A DNA stretch of 64,000 nt from Pseudomonas sp. G2-4 (GTDB taxonomy: Bacteria > Pseudomonadota > Gammaproteobacteria > Pseudomonadales > Pseudomonadaceae): positions 5,917,001-5,981,000 of the forward strand of contig NZ_CP125957.1 in the NCBI RefSeq assembly GCF_030064125.1, read 5' to 3'. Positions 8,931-17,542 of this stretch are shown piece by piece. The notes under the pieces are model-generated. The model saw only the letters and a program-made list of their open reading frames with translations, did not search any database and was not told the origin of the DNA. Within the stretch, counting starts at the first letter, position 1; each line of letters begins with the position of its first letter. The position numbers and the translations under genes are program-made.

Positions 8931-9680
8931 TCACACTGGACGGCAGATCCAGTGCAGATAACGTCCCAACCCGGCAAACGCCGGATGACGACGGTGGGCC
9001 AGTTCCATTTCCAGCAACTGTGCAAGCTCCACGCGAGCCTGGAACTCCACCGGCATGTAGTCATGGAAAACCCGCACGCCACTCTGGCTTTCGACCTGCC
9101 ACAAGCCGTCAAGTTGCGCCGCCAATTCCCGCGGATCAAGGGGCTGTTGCGGCGTCAGGCTCTGTTTTTCACCGGCCATGTCATTTTTGCGCAACTTACG
9201 GAAATGCCCCTTGAGCAGGTTGCGGTAAACCAGCGCGTCGCGGTTGTAGAACGCCAGGGACAACCAGCCACCGGGGACCGTGAGTTGATGCAGCACCGGC
9301 AGGATCGCGTGGGGCTCGGCCAGCCACTCCAGCACCGCATGACACAGCACCAGGTCGTAAGGCTCCGTGAGCTGGCCGAGCAGGTCCTGCCACGGCGCCT
9401 GGATGAACGTGGCGCGCTGGCCCGCATCGGCAAAACGTTGGCGTGCGCCTTCGAGCATGGGCTCGGCTGGCTCGGCCAAGGTCACCTGGTGACCGCGTTC
9501 GGCCAGCCACAACGACATGTGACCCAGGCCGGCGCCGATGTCCAGCACCCGTAATGGCCGCTGCGGCAAGGTTTCCAGCAGATCGGCCTGAAGCACCGCC
9601 AGGCGGATCGCGCCCTTGGCCCCACCGTAGATTTTCTCGGCAAACCGGGTGGCGAGCTGATCGAAATGACGGTCACTCAT
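8931..9680 (-). CDS. cmoM: tRNA 5-carboxymethoxyuridine methyltransferase CmoM
   Basis: A 249-aa SAM-dependent class I methyltransferase (formerly SmtA). Motif I is VLDIGAGLGHMSLWLA at about residues 44-59, and the post-I acidic residue sits in VTLAEPAEPML. It contains HAVLEWLAEP, typical of CmoM, which methylates cmo5U34 to mcmo5U34 in several tRNAs. It starts at 9680, chosen because MSDRHFDQLATRF is the family N-terminus; the ATG overlaps the stop of the upstream MazG-like gene by the ATGA pattern. Specificity is inferred from family resemblance rather than a diagnostic residue. Confidence 0.85.
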   Translation of the reverse strand: MSDRHFDQLATRFAEKIYGGAKGAIRLAVLQADLLETLPQRPLRVLDIGAGLGHMSLWLAERGHQVTLAEPAEPMLEGARQRFADAGQRATFIQAPWQDLLGQLTEPYDLVLCHAVLEWLAEPHAILPVLHQLTVPGGWLSLAFYNRDALVYRNLLKGHFRKLRKNDMAGEKQSLTPQQPLDPRELAAQLDGLWQVESQSGVRVFHDYMPVEFQARVELAQLLEMELAHRRHPAFAGLGRYLHWICRPV

Positions 9681-9982
9681 TGGCCGAACCGCCGCTCGCT
9701 GTCCGCCAGTTTGCTGCGCACCACGGCGTCCATGTCCAGCCCCAGCTCGCTGCACATCAGCAGCAGGTACAACACGATGTCACCGACCTCCTGCCCGGCG
9801 TGAGCGAGTTTGTCCGCTGGCAGCTGGCGCGACTGGTCCTCGGTCAGCCACTGGAAAATCTCCACCAGTTCAGCCATCTCCACGCTGGCGGCCATGGCGA
9901 GGTTTTTTGGGCTGTGAAATTGCCGCCAGTCGTTACGGTCACGAATGGCATGCAGGCGTTCGGTCAGTTCAACAAGGTTCAT
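9677..9982 (-). CDS. MazG-like nucleotide pyrophosphohydrolase
   Basis: A 101-aa all-alpha NTP pyrophosphohydrolase. The MazG-like acidic metal-binding set is visible in SVEMAELVEIFQWL and in EVGDIVLYLLLMC, matching the ExxE ... ExxD pattern that binds Mg. Single-domain members of this size hydrolyse dNTPs or aberrant nucleotides and act in housekeeping. Start ATG 9980-9982 was chosen since MNLVELTERLHAIRD is the conserved beginning; upstream codons in the same frame look non-coding. The gene is translationally coupled to cmoM. Confidence 0.85.
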   Translation of the reverse strand: MNLVELTERLHAIRDRNDWRQFHSPKNLAMAASVEMAELVEIFQWLTEDQSRQLPADKLAHAGQEVGDIVLYLLLMCSELGLDMDAVVRSKLADSERRFGQ

Positions 9983-10146
9983 CGGGCTCTCCTGAATGCC
10001 CATAGCTTCCGGGGGATGACGGGGGAAGGCAAGAGTCTCGGTACGAAGCGGCGGTTTGCTCCATAATCGAACGATCTCAGTCGCCACAGCTCCTACAATC
10101 AGGAGCCACCGGCTCAACGTAGATTCCCTCCCATCAGGATGCACAT

Positions 10147-10440
10147 ATGCAGGTAGAAAGCTTTTTCGAATGGCTCGGCCAGGCGCTTGGTTCGGTAATC
10201 CGTTTCATCGTCGACCTGCTCAGCGGCCTGTTCAACACCCTGGCCAATGCCGGCGGCAACTTCGTCGATGGCCTGTCGCGCACCCTGGGCATGGACGCCT
10301 CGATCATCAGCATTCTCGCGCTGATCCTCGGGCTGATGTTGCTGTACTCGGCAATCCGCGCCTTCATGCGGGCGTCGATCGTCATGGGCATTATCTGGTT
10401 GGTGCTGGGGTTGTGGGTGTTGAGTTGGATTATTCACTAG
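10147..10440 (+). CDS. Small inner-membrane protein, conserved hypothetical
   Basis: A 97-aa protein with an amphipathic N-terminal helix (residues about 5-35) and two hydrophobic segments, SIISILALILGLMLLYSAI (about 52-70) and IVMGIIWLVLGLWVLSW (about 77-94), separated by a short basic loop. It starts at the first ATG, 10147, after a GGATG-type purine stretch. I do not recognise a named family beyond a conserved Pseudomonas small membrane protein. It stands alone, divergent from the MazG-cmoM operon and followed by the REPIN at 10471. Confidence 0.75.
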   Translation: MQVESFFEWLGQALGSVIRFIVDLLSGLFNTLANAGGNFVDGLSRTLGMDASIISILALILGLMLLYSAIRAFMRASIVMGIIWLVLGLWVLSWIIH

Positions 10441-10470
10441 CCCCGAAGAAACCGCGCCGAACACACACCC

Positions 10471-10602
10471 GTGGCGAGGGAGCTTGCTCCCGCTGGGTGG
10501 CGAAGCCGCCCCAAATGAGCTGACGCGGTCTTTCAGGCACACCGCGCCAGCCGGTTTTACGACTGCTTCGCAGCCGAGCGGGAGCAAGCTCCCTCGCCAC
10601 AA
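10471..10602. repeat. REPIN, GTGGCGAGGGAGC family, copy A
   Basis: A 132-bp inverted-repeat element: left arm GTGGCGAGGGAGCTTGCTCC at 10471 and right arm GGAGCAAGCTCCCTCGCCAC ending at 10600. Internal pairing also includes GGCGAAGCCGCC. It is nearly identical (one base difference: T against C in the interior, GGTTTT or GGCTTT) to the copy at 11335-11466, in the same orientation. The two copies bracket the RNA leader and DUF6124-type gene. Confidence 0.93.
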
Positions 10603-10699
10603 CAGCACCGCGTTTATCCCATTCGCTTCGGCGTAGGACCAAGCTACGTCGCCTTGCGCCGTTGCCTACAACTACGCCAGAATCCGCCGGCTTGTGCGC

Positions 10700-10925
10700 C
10701 TTGGGGTCGGGCTTTATCGTTTCTCGGTCGCTGACAAATCAGCGATCGGGTTTAGCGATCCGACTCAACACAGACGCAACAATCCCCAGTCTCGATTGCC
10801 GATCTTATACGTCTGCAATTTGCGTAATGGTGGCTGTGCGCGGGAGACCTTCTGGTCTACCCGGGGTTTCTGTGACCCGGATCGCTAACCCGCGTACAGC
10901 CGCCACCTTTACTTGTTTAGCGATA
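10700..10925 (+). ncRNA. Structured leader RNA, C4-antisense-RNA-like, upstream of DUF6124-type gene
   Basis: The core at 10829-10907 can fold into a multibranch RNA. The outer stem pairs GGCTGTGCGCGGG (10832-10844) with CCCGCGTACAGCC (10889-10901) as 13 bp including one GU, and the flanking GGTGGC and GCCACC offer an alternative extension. Inside are two perfect hairpins: AGACC/GGTCT (10845-10858, loop TTCT) and CCGGG/CCCGG (10861-10880, ten-base loop). A further hairpin CGCTGA/TCAGCG lies at 10729-10744. GTTTAGCGAT occurs at both 10750 and 10915, flanking the structure. The layout recalls the C4 antisense RNA of phages P1/P7 and related Pseudomonas elements. A frame across it also encodes an Icd/Ash-like peptide (RSLTNQRSGLAIR...RGRPSGLPG). 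Assignment to C4 is from memory; the fold is visible. Confidence 0.55.
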
Positions 10926-10960
10926 GGTCGTGGTGGCTCAACCAATCACGGAGATTCACC

Positions 10961-11314
10961 ATGTTCAAAGTAACCCCCAACCCACCGTCCAACGATCAGC
11001 CATCCCCCGGCAAACCCCTCGATTCAAAAGCCTTCGACAAAGCCACCGAACGCGCTCTCGATTACTACCTCAAGCCCAAACCGTCCAAATCCGAGGCGGA
11101 TCCCAGCCAGATCTTCGCCGTCGTCAACGGTGTCGACACCGAATGCCTACTCGCCAACCTCAGCGAAACCCTGGCTTCGGCCAATGCCATGGTCAGCGAC
11201 CTGGCGTTCGAGCTGGACGGTGCCAGGCGGCACGTGGCCCTGGGTATCCAGCAATTGATCGAACTGAGCGGCCTACTGGCGAACCGAGCGCTGGATAACG
11301 TCGACCCGCGCTAG
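10961..11314 (+). CDS. DUF6124/DUF3077-type small protein
   Basis: A 117-aa soluble protein starting at ATG 10961 with CGGAG at 10949-10953. The C-terminal half is the conserved part: FAVVNGVDTECLLANLSETL, then LASANAMVSDLAFELDG and RHVALGIQQLIELSGLLAN, an all-helical segment. The N-terminus is Pro/Ser-rich and variable. Pseudomonads carry many paralogues of this family, typically behind the type of structured leader seen here; their function is unknown. The gene is bracketed by two almost identical REPINs, so the leader-plus-gene unit looks like a small cassette. The family number is from memory. Confidence 0.75.
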   Translation: MFKVTPNPPSNDQPSPGKPLDSKAFDKATERALDYYLKPKPSKSEADPSQIFAVVNGVDTECLLANLSETLASANAMVSDLAFELDGARRHVALGIQQLIELSGLLANRALDNVDPR

Positions 11315-11334
11315 CCGCCACAACACAAAACCCT

Positions 11335-11466
11335 GTGGCGAGGGAGCTTGCTCCCGCTGGGTGGCGAAGCCGCCCCAAATGAGCTGACGCGGTCTTTCAG
11401 GCACACCGCGCCAGCCGGCTTTACGACTGCTTCGCAGCCGAGCGGGAGCAAGCTCCCTCGCCACAA
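11335..11466. repeat. REPIN, GTGGCGAGGGAGC family, copy B
   Basis: The direct repeat of the element at 10471-10602, identical over 132 bp apart from one interior base. It starts 20 bp after the stop of the DUF6124-type gene and ends about 100 bp before the MATE transporter start. Same orientation as copy A, so homologous recombination between them would delete the leader-gene cassette. Confidence 0.93.
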
Positions 11467-11564
11467 TGACTCCGAAGTCACTTTGGAGAATTGTGTGTTC
11501 CCTTCCGCGCCGGGCACGATCAATTCAGGAACCCGCTACAATCGCGCTCCATCAAGGAGCCCGC

Positions 11565-12914
11565 ATGTCCCACCTGATCACCGACTGGCGCGACCGTCTC
11601 ACCCATCGCAGGGTCTGGGCGTTGGCTGCGCCGATGATTCTGTCGAACATTTCCGTGCCGCTGGTGGCGTTGGTGGACAGCACCGTCATCGGCCATTTGC
11701 CCCATGCCCATCAGTTGGGCGCGGTGGCGGTCGGGGCGAGTTTGTATACGGTGTTGGCGTGGGCCATGGGTTTTTTGCGCATGGGCTCCACCGGGTTCGC
11801 TGCCCAGGCCGCAGGGCGTGGGGATGGAGCGGCGCTGCGGCAGGTGTTGGTGCAAGGCCTGCTGCTGGCGATGGGCTTGGCGGTGGTGCTGGGTGCCGTC
11901 GGTGTGCCGTTGAGTGGCGTGGCTTTGCACTTCATGCAGCCGTCCGCCGAGCTCAACCAGTTGACCCAGGATTTCTTTCACACCCGGCTCTTCGGCCTGC
12001 CGGCGGCACTGGCCAGTTACGCGCTGGTGGGCTGGTTCCTCGGTGCCCAGAATGCCCGGGCGCCGTTGGCGATCCTGCTGGTGACCAACCTGGTCAACAT
12101 CGCCCTCAACCTGTGGTTCGTGATCGGCCTGGATTGGGGCGTGACCGGTTCGGCCCGGGCGTCGGTGATCGCCGAGTGGACGGGTGCGCTGGTCGGTCTG
12201 GCCTTGGCTCGCCACACGCTGCGCGCCTGGCCGGGGCAGATTGCCTGGGCCGCCCTGGGCGTGTGGCAGAGTTGGCGTCCGCTGCTGGCGGTGAACCGCG
12301 ACATCTTCATCCGCAGCCTGGTGCTGCAAGCAGTGTTTTTCCTGATCACGGTGCAAGGCGCGCGTCTGGGGGATGCGACCGTGGCCGCCAATGCCCTGCT
12401 GCTCAATGGCCTGCTGCTGACCGCCCACGCCCTGGATGGCTTGGCCCATGCCGTCGAAGCGCTGTGTGGTCACGCCATCGGCGCCCGCAACCGCCTGGCC
12501 CTGCGTCGCTCGCTGGTGGTGGCCGGTGGTTGGTCACTGATCGCAAGCGTCGGCTTTGCCCTGCTGTTTCTGCTCGCCGGGCACCTGTTCATCGCGATGC
12601 AAACCAACATTCCCGAGGTGCGCGACACCGCTGATCGCTACCTGCCTTACCTGGCGACCCTGCCGCTGATTGCGGTCTGGAGCTATCTGCTCGATGGCCT
12701 GTTCATCGGCGCCACCCGCGCCCGAGAAATGCGCAACGGCATGCTGCTGACCCTGTTGTTGACGTTGCCGATCGCCTGGGCGCTCCAAGGGTTGGGTAAC
12801 CACGGGTTGTGGATCACTTTCCTGCTGTTCATGGCCTTGCGCAGCCTGACCCTGGGCGCTATCGCCTGGCATTTGCAGCGGCGCGACGGCTGGCTCGCCG
12901 CCCGCGTCCAATAG
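11565..12914 (+). CDS. dinF: MATE-family efflux transporter, DinF type
   Basis: A 449-aa inner-membrane protein with about twelve hydrophobic segments in two related halves, starting MSHLITDWRDRLTHRRVWA with AAGGAG at 11554-11559. APMILSNISVPLVALVDSTVIG is the DinF/MATE N-terminal helix pair and ANALLLNGLLLTAHALDGLAH is the matching helix of the second half. MATE proteins export cationic drugs or metabolites using Na+ or H+ gradients; DinF in E. coli is linked to oxidative and bile-salt stress. The stop lies 4 bp from the stop of the convergent DUF4123 gene, leaving no room for a separate terminator. Confidence 0.88.
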   Translation: MSHLITDWRDRLTHRRVWALAAPMILSNISVPLVALVDSTVIGHLPHAHQLGAVAVGASLYTVLAWAMGFLRMGSTGFAAQAAGRGDGAALRQVLVQGLLLAMGLAVVLGAVGVPLSGVALHFMQPSAELNQLTQDFFHTRLFGLPAALASYALVGWFLGAQNARAPLAILLVTNLVNIALNLWFVIGLDWGVTGSARASVIAEWTGALVGLALARHTLRAWPGQIAWAALGVWQSWRPLLAVNRDIFIRSLVLQAVFFLITVQGARLGDATVAANALLLNGLLLTAHALDGLAHAVEALCGHAIGARNRLALRRSLVVAGGWSLIASVGFALLFLLAGHLFIAMQTNIPEVRDTADRYLPYLATLPLIAVWSYLLDGLFIGATRAREMRNGMLLTLLLTLPIAWALQGLGNHGLWITFLLFMALRSLTLGAIAWHLQRRDGWLAARVQ

Positions 12915-12918
12915 CCTT

Positions 12919-13716
12919 TCAATCCGGGTTTTCTTGCCACAGCTTGCGCAGATGATCGAGCCGCTCACGCTGCGAACCGCCCATCAGCCTCGGCACTGGC
13001 TGGGCGTTGGGGTGCTGCAGGCGTAACCACAACCAGTCGTCGAGCACCGCTCGCTCGGTAAACCCCAGCGCCAGCCCCTGCTGCAAATCTCCCCAGAGCA
13101 AGCGGTAATCCCGCCCGGTGGAACGAGACCATTGCCAGGCATGCTGCTCAAGCAAACAGCGCTGCAACTGGCGCTGTTGCCGGTCGCTGAGACTGTGCTC
13201 TTTCTCCAGCGCCGCCACCGACAGTCCCGGGTTGGACAGTTGTTGCCAACCCTGGCTGCCGATCGCCCGGTCGGCCCAAGTGCCACCGAACCAGCGCAAC
13301 AGGCTGATTGGGCCCAGCCAGCAACTGAGTTCCTGAGGGTCGCAGCCGTCGAAGAAATAGCTGGCGGTGTGCGGGTTGTAGTAGCTCAACAAGGCTTTGT
13401 GATGCAGGCCCAGCGTCACCGTGAGCATGCGACGCAGATGCTCCAGCAGTTGCGCGGCTGGCGCCGGGCTTACCACTAGCAACCCCGGCCAGGAACGCGC
13501 ATCCAGGTGACAGAGGCTGGCCAGCGCTGGCGATTGCCGCAGGTCCATCAGCAGCGGACTGTGCTCCCGAAGCCCGTGCAACTCGGTACCCTCGAACAAG
13601 ACAAAACGCCGGACCTCGGTGAATTGCTCTTGCACAAGCCGCGTCGCCTCGGGTGCGCCCGGTACGTCGAGCAGCAGCCAATGCGACGATGGCCCAGACC
13701 GGGCGGCAGCGCTCAT
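12919..13716 (-). CDS. DUF4123 T6SS adaptor/chaperone
   Basis: A 265-aa protein of the DUF4123 (Tap/TEC) family: the N-terminal WLLLDVPGAPEATRLVQEQF, central GLLVVSPAPAAQLLEHLRRML with a following YYNPHTASYFF, and LRWFGGTWADRAIGSQGW. Such proteins load a specific effector onto the VgrG encoded beside them. Start ATG 13716 overlaps the vgrG stop by four bases (ATGA), so the pair is translationally coupled. No effector gene follows: the convergent MATE gene ends 4 bp away. The cargo, if any, must be encoded elsewhere or be the VgrG tail itself. Confidence 0.8.
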   Translation of the reverse strand: MSAAARSGPSSHWLLLDVPGAPEATRLVQEQFTEVRRFVLFEGTELHGLREHSPLLMDLRQSPALASLCHLDARSWPGLLVVSPAPAAQLLEHLRRMLTVTLGLHHKALLSYYNPHTASYFFDGCDPQELSCWLGPISLLRWFGGTWADRAIGSQGWQQLSNPGLSVAALEKEHSLSDRQQRQLQRCLLEQHAWQWSRSTGRDYRLLWGDLQQGLALGFTERAVLDDWLWLRLQHPNAQPVPRLMGGSQRERLDHLRKLWQENPD

Positions 13717-15032
13717 GGAGCAACGTCCGAGCCGAGCCGCGTGAGCAGGCGGCAGGTGCACACCGGCTGAGCACAGGGACTGAAGCTCCCACCGCCGGGT
13801 AGCAGGCACAACAACACCAGCGGCTCGGCATTCAGGATCGCAGACACTAGGACCGGGTCGGGTGCGGATGGACAGCGTTCGTCCTGGGCGGTCACGCTTG
13901 CGCAGGACTCATCCAGCAAATCCGAGGATGCAGGCCCGTCGAGGAACGCGCTGATCAACGGCCGATCCGGGTCACCCTCGATAAAACTCACCAACACCTC
14001 GGTACCGTCACGCAAGCCACCCGCCCCAACAACGGCCAGCTCCGGCGCCAATGGCAACCAACAATGACTGGGGCTGGCCCCTTCCCCCTGATAAACCCAG
14101 TCGAACTGCACCGCCACGCGCCCCGCTCTCTGCACCGCCGGTTCATCCACCGCCACCACCCAACCGCGCTGCCGGCTCACCATGCGCGGCTTGGCGGGAA
14201 CCCGGGACGCCATGAACGGAACGCCCCAGGGGATGGCCTTGAAATGATTGTCATACCCGCCCGCTTGTCCGCGATGTTCGACCTTCGTCAACAACCAGCG
14301 CTGATTCCAGCCTTCAAAAGGATGGGCCGTCAGTGATAACACCCGACCAGAATGCAAGTGCATCAGATGGCTGCGGCCCTGGGCAATCTGCTCCCCCAAC
14401 ACATCGGTCTGCACGCTGAAGGTCCGCACCGCAGTGGCCTGCCTGTCGCCCTCATAAATTGCCTCGCCAGCAGGGGGGAAACTGCCCGCATTGTCCGCGA
14501 ACACCAGGCAATGCCCGTCCCGGGCGTGTTCGAAATGGAAATGAATGCCCGCCTCGGCGCACACGCGCTGAAGAAACTGCAGGTCCGACTCCCGGTACTG
14601 GGTACAGAAATCCCGTAGCGGATAATCACCGTTCAAGTCCAGGCAAAGGCTGCGCCCGCTGATGCCATGGGCCTTGAGCACCTGGCGAATAATCTGTGGC
14701 ACCGAGCGGGCACTGAACACCCGTTGACTGAAGCGCTGCGCCAGGCAAGCCAGCCTCGGCCCGATGCGCACGCGACAGCCGACACCATGACGGTGCTGGA
14801 CCAGCTCATGAAGCTGCCCATGAACACCCCGGCCCGAGGCCCCGAAACTCAACCAGACGCTGCGGTACAGCAGGCCCGCCAAGTCCAGTGTCGCGTCGCT
14901 GTTCAACAGTTCCACCTCATAGATGAAGGGCTCGCTGATGGCTTCGCTACCCGTGAAGGCCACGACGACAAAGGGTTCGGGCAGACCGGCTATCTCCAGA
15001 CGAAAGGCTTGCTCGCTGGCTGGATCGGACAT
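13713..15032 (-). CDS. vgrG: VgrG, type VI secretion tip protein, short form
   Basis: A 439-aa VgrG. Residues about 10-290 are the gp27/phage-D-like part (CTQYRESDLQFLQRVCAEAG, FHFEHARDGHCLVF), and about 300-370 the gp5 OB-fold (GRVAVQFDWVYQGEGAS, then TEVLVSFIEGDPDRPLISAF). The usual long gp5 beta-helix needle of 150-250 residues is missing. Instead there is a 70-residue tail with several Cys residues (LLCLLPGGGSFSPCAQPVCT) ending near the stop. No T6SS structural gene is in the window, so this is an orphan tip module coupled to a DUF4123 adaptor. The short form may be genuine rather than broken, since the downstream gene overlaps cleanly. Confidence 0.85.
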   Translation of the reverse strand: MSDPASEQAFRLEIAGLPEPFVVVAFTGSEAISEPFIYEVELLNSDATLDLAGLLYRSVWLSFGASGRGVHGQLHELVQHRHGVGCRVRIGPRLACLAQRFSQRVFSARSVPQIIRQVLKAHGISGRSLCLDLNGDYPLRDFCTQYRESDLQFLQRVCAEAGIHFHFEHARDGHCLVFADNAGSFPPAGEAIYEGDRQATAVRTFSVQTDVLGEQIAQGRSHLMHLHSGRVLSLTAHPFEGWNQRWLLTKVEHRGQAGGYDNHFKAIPWGVPFMASRVPAKPRMVSRQRGWVVAVDEPAVQRAGRVAVQFDWVYQGEGASPSHCWLPLAPELAVVGAGGLRDGTEVLVSFIEGDPDRPLISAFLDGPASSDLLDESCASVTAQDERCPSAPDPVLVSAILNAEPLVLLCLLPGGGSFSPCAQPVCTCRLLTRLGSDVAP

Positions 15033-15417
15033 CGGCGTTTCTCTACAGGAGGGGCGGCCGGGGATTCTCGCTGAGAGCCATGGCCGAGTAGAGAGCCCAA
15101 GTACAAGTTAGGAAAGGGACTACACGAAATAAGGACGTCGCCGGTTAAATGCACCAAGGTACGGAAATAACGGAGGCATAAACAAAAACACCCTCCAGGA
15201 CTGTCCGAAAAAACCCACGGCATGCGGTGTAGTTTCTGACAGCCCTGAAGGGCGGTGTTAATCAGCCGAAGGGGTGAAGCAGACGCGGTCCCGTGGCGAG
15301 GGAGCTTGCTCCCGCTTGAGTGCGAAGCGCTCACAAAGAGGGGCTGCTACGCAGCCCAGCGGGAGCAAGCTCCCTCGCCACAGGGTATGTGCCCGACTCT
15401 GAGCGGGCATTACCTCA
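15033..15417. other. Intergenic region between vgrG and speA, with one REPIN
   Basis: 385 bp without a gene. A GTGGCGAGGGAGC-family REPIN lies at 15293-15381, with arms GTGGCGAGGGAGCTTGCTCC and its inverse. The stretch 15080-15290 is less GC-rich and should hold the vgrG promoter on the minus strand, but I could not pick out a convincing -35/-10 pair. No clear intrinsic terminator for the minus-strand speA was seen apart from the REPIN stem. Confidence 0.8.
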
Positions 15418-17331
15418 TCAAGAAGACAGATAGGACGAACGGGTCAACCCCAGGCGCAACGCATCCAGGAACTGGGTACGCTCGGCGGCGCTGATGCGGG
15501 CGCTGGCGCACTTGTCGCGGTAGTGAGTCATCAACTCCTCCGGCGACAGGTGCACGTAGCGCAGCATGTCTTCGATGGTGTCGTGGGTCTCGATACCGGC
15601 GTGGTACACGCTGCCGTCGGCGTTCTGGTAGATGTTCACCGAATCGGTGTCACCGAACAGGTTGTGCATGTCGCCGAGGATTTCCTGGTAGGCCCCCACC
15701 AGGAAGATGCCCAACAGATAGTCTTCACCGGGATTGAGGGAATGGACCGGCAGGCTGGTCTCGATGCTCTGCTCGTCGACGTACTGCTTGATCTTGCCGT
15801 CGGAGTCACAGGTCAGGTCTTGCAGCACGGCACGGCGCAGCGGCTCTTCGTCCAGGCGATGCAACGGCAGGATCGGCAGCACCTGGCCGATGGCCCAGGT
15901 ATCCGGCAGGCTCTGGAACACCGAGAAGTTGCAGATGTACTTGTCGGCGAGCTTGTCGTTGAGTTCATCGAGCACCTGGCGATGGGAACGCTGGCGGGCC
16001 TTCAACGAATTGTGCAGGCGCCGGCACACGGCGAAGTAGCACTGCTCGGCCAGGGCTTTTTCCGCCAGGGTCAGCTTGCCATCGGCGTACTGGGTGGCCA
16101 CGTCGCTCATGTAGTGAGTGGCGCGCCAGTAGGTCTCGGTGACCATTTCGATATCGGTCGGGCCCAGCAGGTCAACCAGCCATTGCACGGTTTCCGGCAG
16201 TTCCTGCTTGTTGTCGATCACCGGCACGTCGTCGTGGTGTTTCTCGACGTCGGTCACCTGCACGACCAACATGGCGTGGTGGGCGGTCAGCGAGCGGCCG
16301 CTTTCAGAGAAGATGTGCGGATGCGGTAGGCTCTGGGCATCGCAGAACTCCTTGAGCATACCGACCACGACACCGGCGTAATCGTCCATGTCGTAGTTGA
16401 TCGAGCTGGCATTGCGCGAATGCGTGCCGTCGTAGTCCACGCCCAGGCCACCGCCGACGTCAATGTGATCCACCGGCAGACCGAGGTTACGCAGTTCGCC
16501 GTAGTAACGGATCGCTTCCTTGAAGCCGTGCTGGTAGTCCGCCAGGTTGGCGATCTGCGAGCCCATGTGGAAGTGCAGCAGGCGGATGCCTTGGTCCAGG
16601 CCGGCGGCGCGGAAGCGCTCGACCACCGACAGCAGCTGCGCGGCAGACAAACCGAACTTGGACTTCTCGCCACCGGTGTCGGCCCACTTGCTCGACGCCA
16701 GGGACGACAGGCGCACCCGCAGGCCGACCTGTGGCTTGACCTTCAGAGCGGCGGCTTCTTCGATCACCAGGCCCACTTCGGACTCTTTCTCGATCACGAT
16801 GAACACGTTGTGACCCAGCTTCTGGCCCATCAGCGCCAGGCGGATGAACTCGCGGTCCTTGTAGCCGTTGCAGACGATGGTGCCGCCCTTCGGCGCCAGG
16901 GCCAGCACGGCCAACAGCTCGGGCTTGGAACCGGCTTCCAGGCCGATGGAGACGTTCTGGGTGGCGATAATGTTTTCGATCACCGCTTCCTGCTGGTTAA
17001 CCTTGATCGGATAGAGCGCGGTGTACTGGCTCTGGTATTCCAGACGCGCGATGTTGCTGTCGAACGCACCGGTGAGCTGGCGCACACGGTCTTGCAGGAT
17101 GTCGGGAAAGCGCACCAGCAAGGGCAACGACAGGCCACTCTGACGCAACTGGTCGACTTGTTCGAACAGGTCGATGGGCGAACTGTCGGGTCCGTTCGGA
17201 CGAACTTCGACGCGACCGGCGTCATTGATCGCGAAATACCCGGCCCCCCAATGGCGAATCCCGTAAACACTGCGGCTGTCCGCAACTGTCCATTGGCTGC
17301 CATCGTCTTTGCGTGTGCGTCGTACGGACAT
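15418..17331 (-). CDS. speA: Biosynthetic arginine decarboxylase
   Basis: A 637-aa fold-III PLP enzyme that converts arginine to agmatine, the first step toward putrescine by the agmatine route. The Schiff-base lysine is Lys110 in [10 protein letters not shown]. The PLP phosphate-binding glycine run appears in [14 protein letters not shown], and the substrate-side Cys lies in the C-terminal barrel. Length matches SpeA of E. coli (about 630-660). The start [12 protein letters not shown] is the only good candidate. The gene follows sui1 on the same strand but with a 210-bp gap containing a large inverted repeat. Confidence 0.95.
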   Translation of the reverse strand: MSVRRTRKDDGSQWTVADSRSVYGIRHWGAGYFAINDAGRVEVRPNGPDSSPIDLFEQVDQLRQSGLSLPLLVRFPDILQDRVRQLTGAFDSNIARLEYQSQYTALYPIKVNQQEAVIENIIATQNVSIGLEAGSKPELLAVLALAPKGGTIVCNGYKDREFIRLALMGQKLGHNVFIVIEKESEVGLVIEEAAALKVKPQVGLRVRLSSLASSKWADTGGEKSKFGLSAAQLLSVVERFRAAGLDQGIRLLHFHMGSQIANLADYQHGFKEAIRYYGELRNLGLPVDHIDVGGGLGVDYDGTHSRNASSINYDMDDYAGVVVGMLKEFCDAQSLPHPHIFSESGRSLTAHHAMLVVQVTDVEKHHDDVPVIDNKQELPETVQWLVDLLGPTDIEMVTETYWRATHYMSDVATQYADGKLTLAEKALAEQCYFAVCRRLHNSLKARQRSHRQVLDELNDKLADKYICNFSVFQSLPDTWAIGQVLPILPLHRLDEEPLRRAVLQDLTCDSDGKIKQYVDEQSIETSLPVHSLNPGEDYLLGIFLVGAYQEILGDMHNLFGDTDSVNIYQNADGSVYHAGIETHDTIEDMLRYVHLSPEELMTHYRDKCASARISAAERTQFLDALRLGLTRSSYLSS

Positions 17332-17469
17332 CGAAGTCCCCTATAAAGAAGTCAAAAAGCGCCATCCGGTCGGAGGCTGGCGCAGTCTAAAGAGTGAAAA
17401 TGACGAATTGTCTGTCAGCAGGGTAGACCCTGCTCGCAGCGCTGAGTTTAGAAACCCGTTCAGAACAGG

Positions 17470-17538
17470 CTCTGTGAAAACCATGTGGGCGACCTCGAAC
17501 GCGGGGTTCGGATCAAGCCGAGGGTGGTTTTCACAGAG
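17470..17538. repeat. Perfect 14-bp inverted repeat between sui1 and speA
   Basis: CTCTGTGAAAACCA at 17470-17483 is perfectly inverted as TGGTTTTCACAGAG at 17525-17538. The 41 bp between contain a nested hairpin CGAAC...GTTCG. The element starts 4 bp after the sui1 stop codon (minus strand) and lies about 140 bp upstream of speA. There is no T-run on either strand, so it is not a standard intrinsic terminator. It could stabilise the sui1 mRNA end or fold in the speA leader. Confidence 0.7.
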
Positions 17539-17542
17539 GCTG

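Noticed and set aside
13713..15032. VgrG broken by a frameshift
   Set aside because: The adaptor gene overlaps its stop by four bases and no VgrG needle sequence is found in other frames downstream, so the short form looks native.
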